A DNA stretch of 64,000 nt from Polydactylus sextarius (taxonomy: Eukaryota > Chordata > Actinopteri > Polynemidae). The notes beneath the pieces are model-generated. The model was not told the DNA's origin. It did no database searches and worked only from the letters and a program-made list of their open reading frames with translations. A program made the position numbers and the translations under genes. The stretch spans positions 3,074,501-3,138,500 of the forward strand of contig CM028920.1 of the NCBI GenBank assembly GCA_016801845.1, in the 5' to 3' direction. Below, piece after piece: positions 13,601 to 25,530 of this stretch (its first letter is position 1; every line of letters starts with the position of its first letter).

Positions 13601-13736
13601 TCCGCGTCCCATCCTATAGGTGGCGGTAATGAGCCTGTGAGCTGCGATCTACCCGCCGACCACAGCGGCAGTAGAAGAAGAAACAAGGTTGACAGTTATC
13701 GCAGACAGGTCGACTGGAGAGAGTGAGGGTTTGACT
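13600..13736 (+). promoter_or_regulatory. tdrkh: Candidate tdrkh promoter and non-coding first exon
   Basis: CG-richer than its surroundings, with a GGTGGCGGTAATG motif and a purine-rich AGAAGAAGAAAC stretch. It is followed by a good donor, GACT|GTAAGT, at 13737. This looks like a 5' non-coding exon feeding a distant coding exon, and tdrkh is the next gene on this strand. A second donor-like site is at 14588 (GAAA|GTAAGT). Linkage to tdrkh is inference; the TATA box at 16640 is a competing start. Confidence 0.35.
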
Positions 13737-15732
13737 GTAAGTGTTCTCCATCATGACATGTGTTTATTGTTCATTTTTTTAAAATTACATTCAACTCTGA
13801 AAACACACAGAGAGTGTAATGTCTGAGTATGTGCGCGTGCCAATGACATTTGGTTCTTTTATCTGAATGTTTGACTCGCATGCGTCAACCAGCGGCTAGC
13901 TAATGTTAGCTTGGCTAGCAAAGAGGCGAAAGTGTTTGCGGTCGTTTTGACAACACGACAGAGAAAGAAAATATATATTCTGTCTCTTTGAGTTAGAGTA
14001 TATATAAATGGCTCGCGGCTTTTGCTTGACAACATAACTGCTCTATAATAACAATGTCGTAGACTGTAAAAACAGTCAAGGTTATCTAACCGGTCGACTG
14101 AGTGATGTTTGATTGAAATCACGAGACGTCACGACAGAATCTCAGCATCTAAAGCTGCTTTGCTATTTTTGCTTTAGCTTCTATGTAAAACGTGGCAGAA
14201 AACGTGTAAACATTGTGTGTAGTGATGGGGAAACTCGACCACTTGTTTCAGTTTTTTTTTGGTTTTACTTGAAACACCAACTAACCTACTATTTCCTTCA
14301 AGTTAACCAAATACAGCGTTTAACTTACACACACAGGATGTTTGTTCTGTTTTTATAGAAACGACTTGCTCTTGTGTAGATGTGGTGAAAGCCGAAATCA
14401 CCTCAACACTTTCACAATTACAGAAAAGTCTAAAGTGATGCTTGTCGATATTTGTCCATCTGTCTGAAAGAGAAGTTACGTTAAATAGTCGTTTTTTTAA
14501 GCGAGCTCCGGTCCTCCCAACAAACATCATCACGTTGTTTAATGTGAGACCTGTATTGTCGACCACAGTGAAGATCTGTATGAAGAAAGTAAGTCTGTGA
14601 TGATTTTTGAGTGTAGTGTGACTGACTCGTTGTCATGTCGTGAACTGAAATGTTATAAAATGTTCTTCCTCCTCTACCTGTCTGTCAGTAGTCTTGAACT
14701 TGGAGGTACACAAAAAACAGAGCCAGGATCGGAGAAGATTTGTGTCTTACTTTCACGATTCATCTGAGATGGACGTTGGAGTGTCTAAATCACACGTGTT
14801 TCTCAACTACAGCCCCAGAGCCCTCTTTTCCCAGTGAGACACGCATCTGCATGGTGGTGCTGTGTGCTCCGCGGTTGCTGCGTGGTCCCAATAGTTCTCG
14901 CTGCTGGCTTACCTCCAGTGCATTCTGTTTGTGTGTGTGAGAGTGATTCATAGTTTTGGAAGGGTAACCATTAAAAACGCCAGAGAAAGAACTGGATGCA
15001 ACTATTGAGTGGTCATTAGAATGGCTGGAGGTCGCCCAAATACTGTAACTGGTTCTCAATGTGTGCAGCAAGTAGCAGCTTTGAGTGCGTCACGTCCTGC
15101 TGACGGGGTCGGGGCAGCTGCAGTCTGGCTTGGTGCAAGAGGTGCAGTGCTGTGTGTATGTACAGTATACACTAAATGTTAAAGCATTTAGGGGTCTATA
15201 CTGTGTGAATGTGACTGCTTGTGCATGCTTTTTGGGCTAATGATCAACAACTTGGCAAGTGATGTAGTCTGAGATAGTGAGAGGCTGCATTGTATGAAAT
15301 CTCCTGCAGTGGTTCTCAAAGTTGGGTCTCTAACAAAAAAACACAAGGAATATTTCCAGTTCATTATATTGACATTAAGTAGAAATAATCTAATTTAGCG
15401 ATTCACAAATTAATCAGTGAGTTTCTCACCAGTGGTGGTGCAGCAATTTCACCACAAGGTCCGTTTTGTTCCTGTTCTGGAGCTTCCAGTCATATCACAT
15501 GATCTTTATCACGGCTGCTGTAATGGATGTTCAGATTTCAAGTTGGTTTACATGTGTTGATCAAGATCAAGTAATATGACTGAAAACTTCAGAACAGACA
15601 CCGAATGGAGCATTAAATGAAGTTGCATTCAAAATTAAGAAAAAAGTCAAGAATCAACATGAGTGTCAACTATTGTTTATTTTATGTTGTTTCTCAACAG
15701 AACTGAATAAATAACGAGTGTCTTCTCATATA
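13737..15732 (+). other. Putative tdrkh 5' intron region
   Basis: No supported coding sequence. The stretch holds a foldback repeat (separate entry) and scattered short open frames. A possible acceptor, CTGTCTGTCAG, lies near 14690, but no exon could be defined after it. Confidence 0.35.
15455..15625. repeat. Imperfect long inverted repeat (foldback)
   Basis: The left arm, around 15471-15512 (TGTTCTGGAGCTTCCAGTC then ATATCACATGATCTTTATCA), is matched in reverse complement by the right arm at about 15558-15597. Weaker pairing extends outwards on both sides. The loop is about 45 nt. The arms are diverged, as in an old foldback transposon relic. A transcript would form a long hairpin. Boundaries are approximate. 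Confidence 0.55.
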
Positions 15733-16417
15733 CACTTTTATGCAAAAGTTTGGGACGTACAAAGAGATAAATACAAACCCCTGCAGCAAGTGAACAAACA
15801 AATAAATAAAATCGTAATACAGTCACTTTTTATTTAATGAAAGTTGAGCAAAGATGACAGAAGTCTGGGCACTCACACACTTTTGTTTACTTGATTAGTT
15901 TTTTTTTTTTTTACTGAAATCAGGGATTGTCTTTAGTAAATAACTGCTGACAGTTTATATTCAAATTAAGCCATAATCGCTAGAGAAGCATCAACATGCA
16001 GGTACATGTAAGTAATTTTGCAGAATATTGAATCACATTGAAGTTATTTTTTATCGTCACTTCATCATTTTTATCTCGTTAGACATTTGTATGTCGATAT
16101 AATAACAAGAAGAGGAGCGTTTAACTGACTTGAACATTATTAAACATCTGTGGATGGATAAATATAATAAAAATGTGTGTATTCAGAGGAGTCTAAAAAT
16201 ACACCAGCTCTTGAAGTGATCTTCAACCCCTAAATAAAAATAAACACTTGAGCTTATGAAAAGTTTTCTTCAAGATGTGCAATGACTCAGCAGGATGTCC
16301 AGTCTTTTGTATTTGCCACAATTGCGAGTGTGTTTTTCTTCTATTTTTAGGTTCACTAGATAGAAAGTAACAATACAGTAACATCCTGAGAAAGACCCAA
16401 ACTTTTGCATACAACTG
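15733..16417. mobile_element. Non-autonomous Tc1/mariner-type element with ATGCAAAAGTTTGGG termini
   Basis: The left terminus CACTTTTATGCAAAAGTTTGGG is matched inversely at the right end, which reads CAGTTGTATGCAAAAGTTTGGG on the minus strand. Both ends abut a TA dinucleotide (15731-15732 and 16418-16419), the target duplication of the Tc1/mariner superfamily. The length of about 685 bp and absence of a transposase frame mark a non-autonomous copy. It ends about 220 bp before the TATA box upstream of tdrkh. Confidence 0.75.
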
Positions 16418-16639
16418 TATGTCAGTGTGAGAGGGTCCAATCAACTGAGAATATACAGAGAAACGTAATCACTGAGTGGTCTGTAATATGAACATGTTTG
16501 AGAACACCTGATCCACAGTCTCGAAATTCAGGGCTGGCTACTGCTTTAAGTTTATGTGCTGCATGTTGTACAACTGCCCAGCAAAGCAAACAAACGGGAT
16601 TGTACATGATGACACATCTGACTGCTGTGACAGCCAAGC

Positions 16640-16647
16640 TATAAAAG
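16640..16647 (+). promoter_or_regulatory. tdrkh: TATA box candidate upstream of the tdrkh coding start
   Basis: TATAAAAG lies 74 nt before the first in-frame ATG at 16714. If used, transcription would start near 16670 and the coding exon would be the first exon. An alternative is that this ATG exon is reached by splicing from 13.7 kb through acceptor-like sites near 16677 or 16788. Confidence 0.4.
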
Positions 16648-16818
16648 AGGGCTAACTACTTGTTAAGTTACTTCATAGACAGGAGTTGATGAGCAGGACT
16701 GGATATAGAAAAGATGCAGGACAAGTGGGAACTGTCACAGGCCAAATGCAACCAATGGATGGAGACCTGTGCTATGTCTGTGTCTAGGTGGAGCATCCCA
16801 CTGGGTGCACGGCGTGTC

Positions 16819-19800
16819 ATGGAAGCGGTGAAGGAGAGTCACAGAAGCACCATGAGTTCAGGCAAAATGGTGGCCCTGGCTGCAGGGCTCTCTGTCGGGG
16901 CCACGGTGGGCTACATGGTCTATCGTCACATAAGCAGCACCAACAACAGTGAGTATCTGAGGCTCAGTGTGTGTTTCAGTGACAAAGCTGCGTTTGATGT
17001 GTTAATGTTGTGATGGTGTCGTTTACAGGTCAGGAACCCAACATGGAGATGTCAAAGATGACACTTCCTGTCGAAGCCTACAGGAACATGTCCAGATACC
17101 ACGCCAAGTTTTTGGACATGGTGAGTTCTTCATAGTGTGATGATGATTTTTTTCTTGAGTTAAATATTGTAATGGCTTCTTGTCCAATGGTGATTCTATA
17201 TTTTTTTCCCATTTTTATTTCATATAACTTCAATACTTTCAATACTTTATAATGTACACTGCCTGGCCAAAAAAAAAGTCACCACTCTAATATTTTGTTA
17301 GACCACCTTTAGCTTTAAATACAGCACACATTCACTGATTGTTTTGATAATTTTCTGCAGTGTCACAGTGTTGCATTAATTTTTCACCAGGATCTTGTGT
17401 TGATGAGTCGGATCACTGCACAAACTTTTCTCCAGCACATCCCAAAGGTTCTCAGTGGGGTTAAGGTCTGGACTCAATCCATGTGTAAAAATGATGTCTC
17501 ATGCTCCCTGAACCACTCTTTCACAATTTGAGCCCAAAGAATCTTGGCATTGCCATCTTGGAACCTGCCCGTGCCATCAGAGAGGAAAAAATAACCGAGT
17601 CATTCAGTATATTCAGGTAGTCAGCTGACCTCATTCTTTGGACACATAATGTTGATGAACCCAGACCTGATCAACTGCAGCAACCCCAGATCATAGCACT
17701 GCCCCCACAGGCACTAGACATGATGGGTGCATCACTTCATCAGGTGGTGACTTTTTTGTTTGGCCAGGCAGCGTATTTGACATTCAGCACCGTCTTATTT
17801 CTACTGATGCATCAATAAGGTCCAATTTTCTAATTAAGTCCATAAATTTAATTTTATCATCCAAGGTTTTGTGCATCAGTGAGGATACATTTGTGTATCC
17901 TCATTTAGCTTTTTGCATAATGATATTTTTTCTTTTAAAAAATGTATAAACTGGCAGTGAGTGTCATAAGATGTAATGACTGAATCATTCAGTTTAGAAA
18001 TACAAATCTTACTATTTAAAACTTTGAGCTCTCTGATCTGACCACATCAGCTCCATCTAACCAGTCATTTCAGCCTTTCAGTCAGCTGTTGCTCTCTTTT
18101 TGTTTCAGGTGACCCAGAAGTCTGGAGCTCATGTCCGGGTTCTTCCAGACTCAGCGGATCCTGGATGTAAGGCAGTGTGTGTCCTGCTGCAGGGGTCTGA
18201 GGAGCAGATCTTTTTGGCTCGTTGCGTCCTAGAGAATCTGATCACAGACAGCGAACCGCTCACCGTGACTCTGGAGGTTCCTCAGACGGCACTGGGACGG
18301 ATAATAGGTAGCTGCTAAATGTTCAGGATGATGACTTTGCTTCCTACAGGGCACTGATGCTGCGCTAATTATTGCTAATGGCATGTATTTGCACTCTGTT
18401 CTTTCCATTAGCTTGTGCTCCAACTGTGTATCTACCGACCAGCTGTGATGTGAATGGTTTTACTTATTCATGTAGTAAAGAAGGGTCCAACTCTGCTGTT
18501 AGCATCAGCTCTACAGAGTGTTGTAGTGAATTGTTTCTCTTCCTCTCTGCTCTATCTCCTCACTATCATTTCCAGCTGCAGCTGGCAGCTTGTTTGTAGT
18601 GAAAATGCTCTGATAAAGGTACGAATACCATCTGTCCAGTAGCAGACAGAAATGTCTGATTGTGGTTTATTAACTTTAAAAGGTGATAACATATCTGATG
18701 TTTTCAGCTTGATCTTAGTGATGCGATTCAATTTTCTTTCCTGTGTGTGTGTGTCTGTGTGTGTATATTTCCTTCCTGTGTGTGTGTGTGTGTGTGCCTG
18801 TCTCTGTTTGTTTGTTTGTTGCAGGCCGTGGTGGTGAGAATGTGAAACTGATCACCAGAACCACAGGGGCTAAAGTGGTTTGCGCTAAAGAAAAGGCACA
18901 AAGTCCGTGTACAAAAGGTAACATCACAATCACTGGGACCAGAGAGGAAGTGAAACAGGCTAAGGTAAGTTTGGATTACCTGTGTGTGGTTGGTCCTCGT
19001 GTTGAGGTGTGCTAGTTAGAGTAAATTTAAATCTTGTTTTTCTGTTCCTTTTTTGCAGGAGCTGATACTAGAGAAAGTCAGAGAGGACGTGATGGTGAGG
19101 ACGAAGATCTCACAGTCCTCTGCTCTGCGACAGAAACGAGGCCATACAGTTGTAAACACGAAGCTGGACAGCACAGAAACAGATGCACCAGTGGGTTTAA
19201 ACAACAACGGCCCTCATTCACTGACAGTGAAAAATGGTCTGTTTCATTCGTGTGAAACCACAGAAGAACCACAACATATCAACAAACTGCAGGAACTAAA
19301 ACTCATCAACACTGACAACAAGATGGAAGACGAGGACGAGAGTTTCTCCACAGATTCACTCTCTGACTTTTCCAAGTTTGAAAGTTAGTTCAATGTTTTT
19401 ATAACTGAGCTATAAAAGACTATCCTCTCTGTAATCAGTACTTGAACATAGCCATGCCATACAAAATTAAATTATTTTATTTTCTCTGTGTTATCAAGTT
19501 CCCAGCCCAGACTTGAGCTTCCAACCTGATGAACATCTAGAAGTATATGTTTCTGCGTCAGAGAACCCAAACCACTTCTGGATCCAGATCCTGGGGGTTC
19601 GTTCCCTCCAACTGGACAAACTGACAGAGGAGATGAATCGCTTCTACAGCAGTGAGAGCCCCACAGTATGGACGCGCCCTGCTGTCTTCCTGTATACTTG
19701 ACCTCATTTTGAACCCAGAGTGTAAATGTCCCTGTTGTGTTTCTGTGCTTCAGGAACAGAGGGTAGAAACCATTGTGGTGGGGGACATTGTGGCTGCTCC

Positions 19801-22800
19801 GTACCGGGACCACAGAACCTGGAACAGAGCCAGGGTGCTGGGAGTTCTGGATTCTGGACTAGTGGACCTTTACTATGTTGACTTTGGGGACAACGGGGAA
19901 CTGCCCAGAGACAGCCTCCGCCGTATGAGGTAAGAGAAAAACCCCCATACATCCAATACATTTTCTTTGATTCCATGTTCTTGTTGTGACTTGCAGTTAT
20001 ACATTTATGTAAATGAGTCTGCCTGAGCACACAGTTATCTCTTGGTTTCCTTGCTATGGCAGGTAAATGTGTCCTGTAGTTGCATCTGTGAACCAGCCCT
20101 GAGGTGAAGATGAGGGCTCCTCATTTATCTAACTCAGACTGATGAAGCCTCATTATCTTTCAACTTAGAACTTGTTTGTACATAAAACCAAGACTGTGCG
20201 GTTTGTCCTCAACTCTTACACTGCAGCATGTATTAGCTCACAAACTACCACAATAAAACTCTTATGGGATTTTATGGATTTTTTTTTATATCAAATCCTT
20301 GTGGGATTTAATACTGTTTGCCTACTCTCAGTCGCATACAGTGCACAGTAAAACTTTCCATAATCCAGAAGGCACATGTGTTTGCTTCAAGGTTTTTCCA
20401 GTGCATGTTGAGCTCATAACACAGAACAATAAACCTTTGTTAAACTGGACGTAATGTTTGTCTCAGGTTGGTCATGTGGACTGTGTATCTTTTAGAGATT
20501 TGAGCATTTCTTGTCCCCTTATGATCAACTTCTAATTAACAAGGTTGCCACATACTGTTGTAGAAAACAGGATTGACAATCACTGCAACTACAGACACTG
20601 TCTAATACACAGCACATCTCTACTGCTACAGTATGAGAGTCTAGTGTTTCTGTTTACTGTTTAGTTTTCTTATGGATAGGAACAGGAGATGAGTGTGAGG
20701 CAGGAGGAGAGTAATATCTGATGAGAACTCACCAGAGCTGTGGAGAGAAGGAGGCTGCAGACACACACAGACAAGATCAAATTAAATTAACAGAACCGCT
20801 AATTAAATCATTATTGTAATGAGACGTTTTCAATAAGCACTATGGGAAATGGAAAGCTGATGGTATTTAGATAACTGTGTTGCTCCGCTACTCTATTTCT
20901 GTGGTGTACGCAGTTGAGTTTAATTAAGTAAATTCATTTTTCGCTGTTTTTTTTTTTTTTTTCTGTTGCATCAGATGTCAGGATATCAGGCACCTGAAGA
21001 ACTGACACAGCCACGTGCTCTTATGCAGTGTTTCCGTTTATTCCATCAGTTTTTAATTTTTCTGAGTGGATGAAGCTTGTGCTCAGTGCTCGTCCTCCTC
21101 TGGGATCAGTTGTGTAACGTGTGCATCAACATGACAACACAGACCAGTAGAGACTGAAAGAAATGTCTGGTGCTGTGAGCATCACTCAGACTTGAAATTT
21201 ATCTCCCGTCAGTTCAAACTTGTACTGTACCCCTCCTCATAAAAGTGTGTATTTGATTCACACACTTCTGCTATGCTACAGTGCAGCTGCAGAGTGCATA
21301 TCAGTGTTTGTTGCATCAGTTGTAAATGTCTAAGTTACTAACAGCTTTTGCTTTTGCTGCATTAACATTTCAGGAGCGACTTCCTCAGCTTACCGTTTCA
21401 AGCTATTGAGTGCAGCTTAGCAGGAGTGAGACCGAAAGGTAAAGCCCTCATCACAATACACAGGAAATCAACTGAGAACAAACTAATTGTTTGTTTTTAT
21501 TTTTGCTGAACATTGTGCCTCTGTTCTTCAGGAGAAGTGTGGACTGAGGCAGCTCTGGATCAGTTTGAACAGCTGACATACTGCGCCTGTTGGAGACCCC
21601 TGCAGGCCAAACTCTGCAGCTATTCTCACTCTGAGATCTCCTCCTGGCCCAGTGTCAAGCTCTATGTCAACAGTGAGGGCAAGGTCAGACCAGCTTTTAA
21701 TATTTTTTTTTATTTATTCTGTTAACCTCTCACCCTGCCTCCTGTTGTCTTACACATAACATATAAAAACATCACTTCACTATCCGTTCCAGACTGTAGA
21801 TGTTGGTGAGGAGCTCGTTCGGTTGGGCCATGCTGTCAGCTTCCAGGAAGTGATGAATGGAAAGACAGAGGGCGACAATCTTGGCTGTCTGCAGAGGATG
21901 CTGGTGAGTCACTGACCACGCTGGATTCTTACTGGTGTCATTAACTTAATTATGTTTATTCCCACATTATAAATTATAAATGCTGCAATGGCAAAAGAGT
22001 AACCAAAAACAATAAACGAAAGGCAATATATGTCATTAACTCTTGACGTTGAGGTTAGGAAACGGATAAAACCTTAACTTTTCTCAGTTGTTGTGTAGAT
22101 GTGAAAATTCAGTGGTGAGGTAAAATGTGGACATATAACATATAACTGTCCATGGGACCATAAAATGTTTTAAAATGTCTTAATTTAAATTTTTGACAGG
22201 TTAAATGTCGTGACTATAAATTTTCTCAGTGCCCTAAGGGTTTGAATGTTAAATATGTGTGTGTGTGTGTTTAGTGTTTGTGGTATTCCTCATTGAAATA
22301 AAACAGCCCACGCTCCTCTTCTGTCAAAGCAGCTGTTGAAATGATCTTTCTGGTGACAAAAGGGGGAAAAAAAAACCCACTTTATGTTCCCTCATTTCCA
22401 GGTTTATTTCCATAAAACCTAGTAATGTGTAGCTGATGAGCTCACTCATCTGCCTCAGAAAAGTGAAAGTGAAATCCAGCTATTTATTACATTTGATAAA
22501 CACCAACGGACATCTTGATAAACATCAACGGACGTGAACATAAGTTCTTATGCACATGCACACACTGAAACCAGGTCTTTCCAGCAGCAAGCTCTGGTTT
22601 TTATGTCTGTTAATGTTAATATCCATATGTTTAGGATGTGTGGAAAATATTCCTTTCAATAAATATTGTTAGTTTTACTCGGCCTTGTCAGTTAAATTGA
22701 CTTATTCTTAGACTGACAGTTGGAGCAAAGTCTTTTAAGTAGGGAGGATTGAGAGGCAGCGTGAGGGTGACAGATGTGTGACTGTATGGAGGTGGTAACA

Positions 22801-24233
22801 ATAAGACAGGACGGGCCTATTATCCGAATTTTTAGACAAGATTTGTGTATGTGTGCGTGAAATTAAAGTGACGTTGTCAAACGGACAATCGGTAGTGTGA
22901 AGACACAGAAAACACGCTCCTCAACAATATGTTAAATCACTGATCGTGAGCTTTTTGTGTGTTTTTGTTTCACAGGATGATGTGATCGGAGCTTCGTCAG
23001 AGCTGAGCCTCTCCTGCATCAGCTTGTCAGGCGAGTTACAGTCACTGACACTGAGACACTTCAGTCGTGTTCTCACAAAAGAAGCAGATACTGGAAAATA
23101 ATGTAAATTTCGACATAAATTGAGCTGGAACAGATGAGAAAAACTTGTGTAAAGGAAAATATTGAACAAACGTCAGGTCAAAAGTTTAGCAAATAAAACC
23201 AGAAGAGCAAACAGACCTGTTAAACAGAAATGTGATGATGTATTTTTATACGCACAACCATGTCTGTTTGTTTGTTGACTGTTTGGTTTATTTACTAAAC
23301 CACTCAACTGAATTGCACCAAACGTGGTGGAGGGATGGGACGCTGGCCACAGTGGAGGTCATTAGGTTTTGATGCAGATACTGTTAAAGAGGAAGGAATG
23401 TCTGAGGAAATGGTGTTTGTATCTCGTTTTAAACACCATTAGACATCAGACATGTTTGGCACAAAGTGGCACAAAATCACAGATGTAGAGAATAAAGAAA
23501 GAAAGATGTTTGGACTTGGCAGAGGAATTGCTCCACAAGCTTCACTAATCAATAGTATTAACATTAACAAAGATGCTGCTCTTAGTGGCAGAAACTCCCC
23601 ACTTCCCCATAACACTTACTTTAGTATTAACATTCACGTTTCACTTTATCATTATCACATTCATCTTCGTAGCTTTTGTCAAACTGATTCCAGCAAGAGA
23701 CAAAAAAAAAACAAAAAAAAAAAAAAAACACAAATACATTCACAGATATTTTTGCCTAGAAAGATAAAGTAGATTTGAACCAGAAACTTTACTCCAAACG
23801 AATGCTGTGAATGTTTGTGTCTGCTGGAAATCAGATCAGCTTACAATATGACAAATGTGTGATTTCTGCCCCCATGTGGCAAAAAAAAACTACAACTTTA
23901 ATAAAACAAGTTCACTTTCACAAATGTCAAATGATGAAAGAAAAGTCAGAAGAGACGAAGAGAATCTAATCACATTTACATCTCCTCTTTTAGAGCTTGA
24001 TATGTTTTATCAAAACAGGAAATCAAGTTCAATGGTTGTCTCTACTAGTAGTTTTTAACTAGTTGTGATTATTATATTGTGATTCTCTTGTGGTTTTAAA
24101 ACAAAGGCTGTCCAGTTGTTGAAGTTGTTGGTGCACTGATTTCTGAATGACTGAAGACTTTTCCTTTTGCATCTCAGAAGCTGCCTCAATCTCAGGAAGT
24201 GTTGATGATGTCATAGAAGATGAGCTGCTCTGA
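16819..24233 (+). CDS. tdrkh: Tudor and KH domain-containing protein (TDRKH/Papi)
   Basis: Coding exons: 16819-16948 (open from ATG 16714), 17029-17120, 18109-18307, 18825-18964, 19059-19383, 19499-19665, 19754-19929, 21374-21438, 21532-21683, 21793-21903, 22976-23030 and 24178-24233. This gives 555 aa from 16819; mouse has 560. Other possible starts are 16714 (590 aa) and 16852 (544 aa). In order: an N-terminal hydrophobic anchor (MVALAAGLSVGATVGYMVY), a degenerate KH1 without GxxG, KH2 with GRGGENVKLI, a charged linker, an extended Tudor domain (LEVYVSASENPNHFWIQI; VDLYYVDFGDNGEL), and an acidic tail, SISGSVDDVIEDELL. The family sits on the mitochondrial outer membrane, binds methylarginine of PIWI proteins and supports piRNA 3' trimming. 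The last intron (23031-24177) is GC-AG; reading through its donor would instead stop at 23101. The start codon is the least certain point. Confidence 0.92.
17257..17773 (-). mobile_element. Internally deleted Tc1/mariner-type element in a tdrkh intron
   Basis: Termini CACTGCCTGGCCAAA and its near-inverse TTTGGCCAGGCAGCG are flanked by TA on both sides (17255-17256 and 17774-17775). At about 517 bp it is too short for a full element. On the minus strand near 17400-17480 it still encodes the transposase tail SPDLNPTENLWDVLEKSLC, so it derives from an autonomous Tc1-like parent. It lies in the intron between tdrkh exons 17029-17120 and 18109-18307, antisense to that gene. Confidence 0.8.
24178..24233 (+). 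other. tdrkh: tdrkh terminal coding exon after a GC-AG intron
   Basis: A strong acceptor, TTTTCCTTTTGCATCTCAG, precedes AAGCTGCC. Joined in phase to TCAG at 23027-23030, it encodes SEAASISGSVDDVIEDELL and stop, matching the mammalian ending SEAASMSGDDNLEDDLF. The donor at 23031 is GCGAGT, a GC donor. An ordinary GT donor there is absent. Confidence 0.85.
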
Positions 24234-25020
24234 GACCAAAGAAATACATAGATATAAAGGTATTATTATTATTATTATGTATTTTCTGCACTGATTAGGT
24301 TCAACACTCCCTAAACAATGTATTCATGGGATATTATATCTGTATGAATGAATGTCCTCACCCTGTTTAATCTTGCAGCACTGGCCGTCCATTCCTCAGC
24401 ACCAGATCTAATGAGATGAAGAGGATGTTTCCTCATCTGACCCAAACTCAACCACATAACTCCTCATTGTGAAGCCTTACCTACTTGACAAGCGTGCGGC
24501 AGTTCTTCCAGCCATATTTGACTTTATTGTTGTCACTTGAGTTGCACAGTAAATTCTTTGTTTTTGCATTTTGCCTTCTGTTGCACAGAGTTCAGCTTTG
24601 CTTAAACGTGTTATTACTATATTTTGTGTTGAAATGAGAAAAAAAAAAAAAAAAAAATGAAGAGAGGAACCAAACCAGAATGTCAGTATTATTCTAGAGA
24701 AGCACTGTGATATGACTCAGTGGTACTATATTTTTTTCTGTACGTGTTTAATAGCCTATGCATTAGGCTTGGAGTTACTATGTTTGAAAACATGCAGTAT
24801 TATTGAATGTGGTCCTCACATTGTGTTCAAAACTGAAAAAAAAAAAAAAAAAAACTGAAGATGTGGCATCTGCTGTATCATTACTAAGGACTGAAGGAGC
24901 TGTAATTGCACTATATATTATAAAGGATTTATTTTACGCCACACATATTCTCTGTTACTTTGAAAAGCAGTTTGTGCTATAAAGTGTATGTTTCAGAATA
25001 AAAGTGGATCATAAGTGTGT
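24234..25020 (+). other. tdrkh: tdrkh 3' UTR
   Basis: AT-rich with two long A-runs near 24640 and 24838. It ends with a canonical AATAAA at 24997-25002 followed by GTGTGTTT. The extent is inferred from that signal. Confidence 0.55.
24997..25002 (+). terminator. tdrkh: tdrkh poly(A) signal
   Basis: AATAAA about 765 nt after the stop codon, with a TGTGTTT-rich stretch downstream. It lies about 530 bp before the mbtd1 start codon. Confidence 0.5.
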
Positions 25021-25159
25021 TTAAAGAATTAAAGTTATTTTACTCCACACTATTTAAGGAGCATAAAGGAGGGTGAAATCTAAATATCTGACCTTGGAAT
25101 ATTTGATTTGCTAAACGTCATAGTGTGTGTTTTAGTGAATGAGAAAAGTGACTTAAATA

Positions 25160-25530
25160 TGAAGCAACTAGTTAAAGGGCGCGTGTTGGTTCCGTTTGGG
25201 TTGACACAGGAAGCGATGTGGAGGAGTTTTATTCTATTCGCCCCTTTTCTCTTTTACACTTGAAACAGAAGAGGCCATTCATTCATCTCCACTGCGGTGT
25301 CCACTGTTTTGTTTCTGTATCGGTGGGTGACCTCCATTCTGGATTGACCAATCACATGAAAGTGGGTTACGATCGCACATGCGCAGAAGAGCGGAGTAAT
25401 TTGTTGATATCCTGCTTGGTAGTATTCATTTAGACGTTGCTATTTCAAAGCTAAATTTATCCCCAGCTCAGGGGCTTTTTCTTTGCATTGGCAGCACACT
25501 TAACCAGAACGTTATCTATATGAAGGGCTG
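25160..25530 (+). promoter_or_regulatory. mbtd1: mbtd1 promoter and 5' UTR region
   Basis: This stretch ends at the mbtd1 ATG at 25531. It is locally richer in CpG, with GGGCGCG near 25180, and has no TATA box that I could place. The first coding exon is only 7 codons, so the transcription start must lie in this interval. The exact start is unknown. Confidence 0.5.

Noticed and set aside
14740..15071. Open frames near 14.8-15.1 kb as a hidden exon
   Set aside because: No domain, no matching phase to the tdrkh coding exon.
16714..16818. Extending the tdrkh protein to the first ATG
   Set aside because: The extra 35 residues are possible, but starting at 16819 gives 555 aa, near the mouse length of 560. 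Kept as an alternative only.
23031..23101. Read-through ending of tdrkh (stop at 23099-23101)
   Set aside because: The tail after SLS does not resemble any TDRKH terminus, while splicing to 24178 does.
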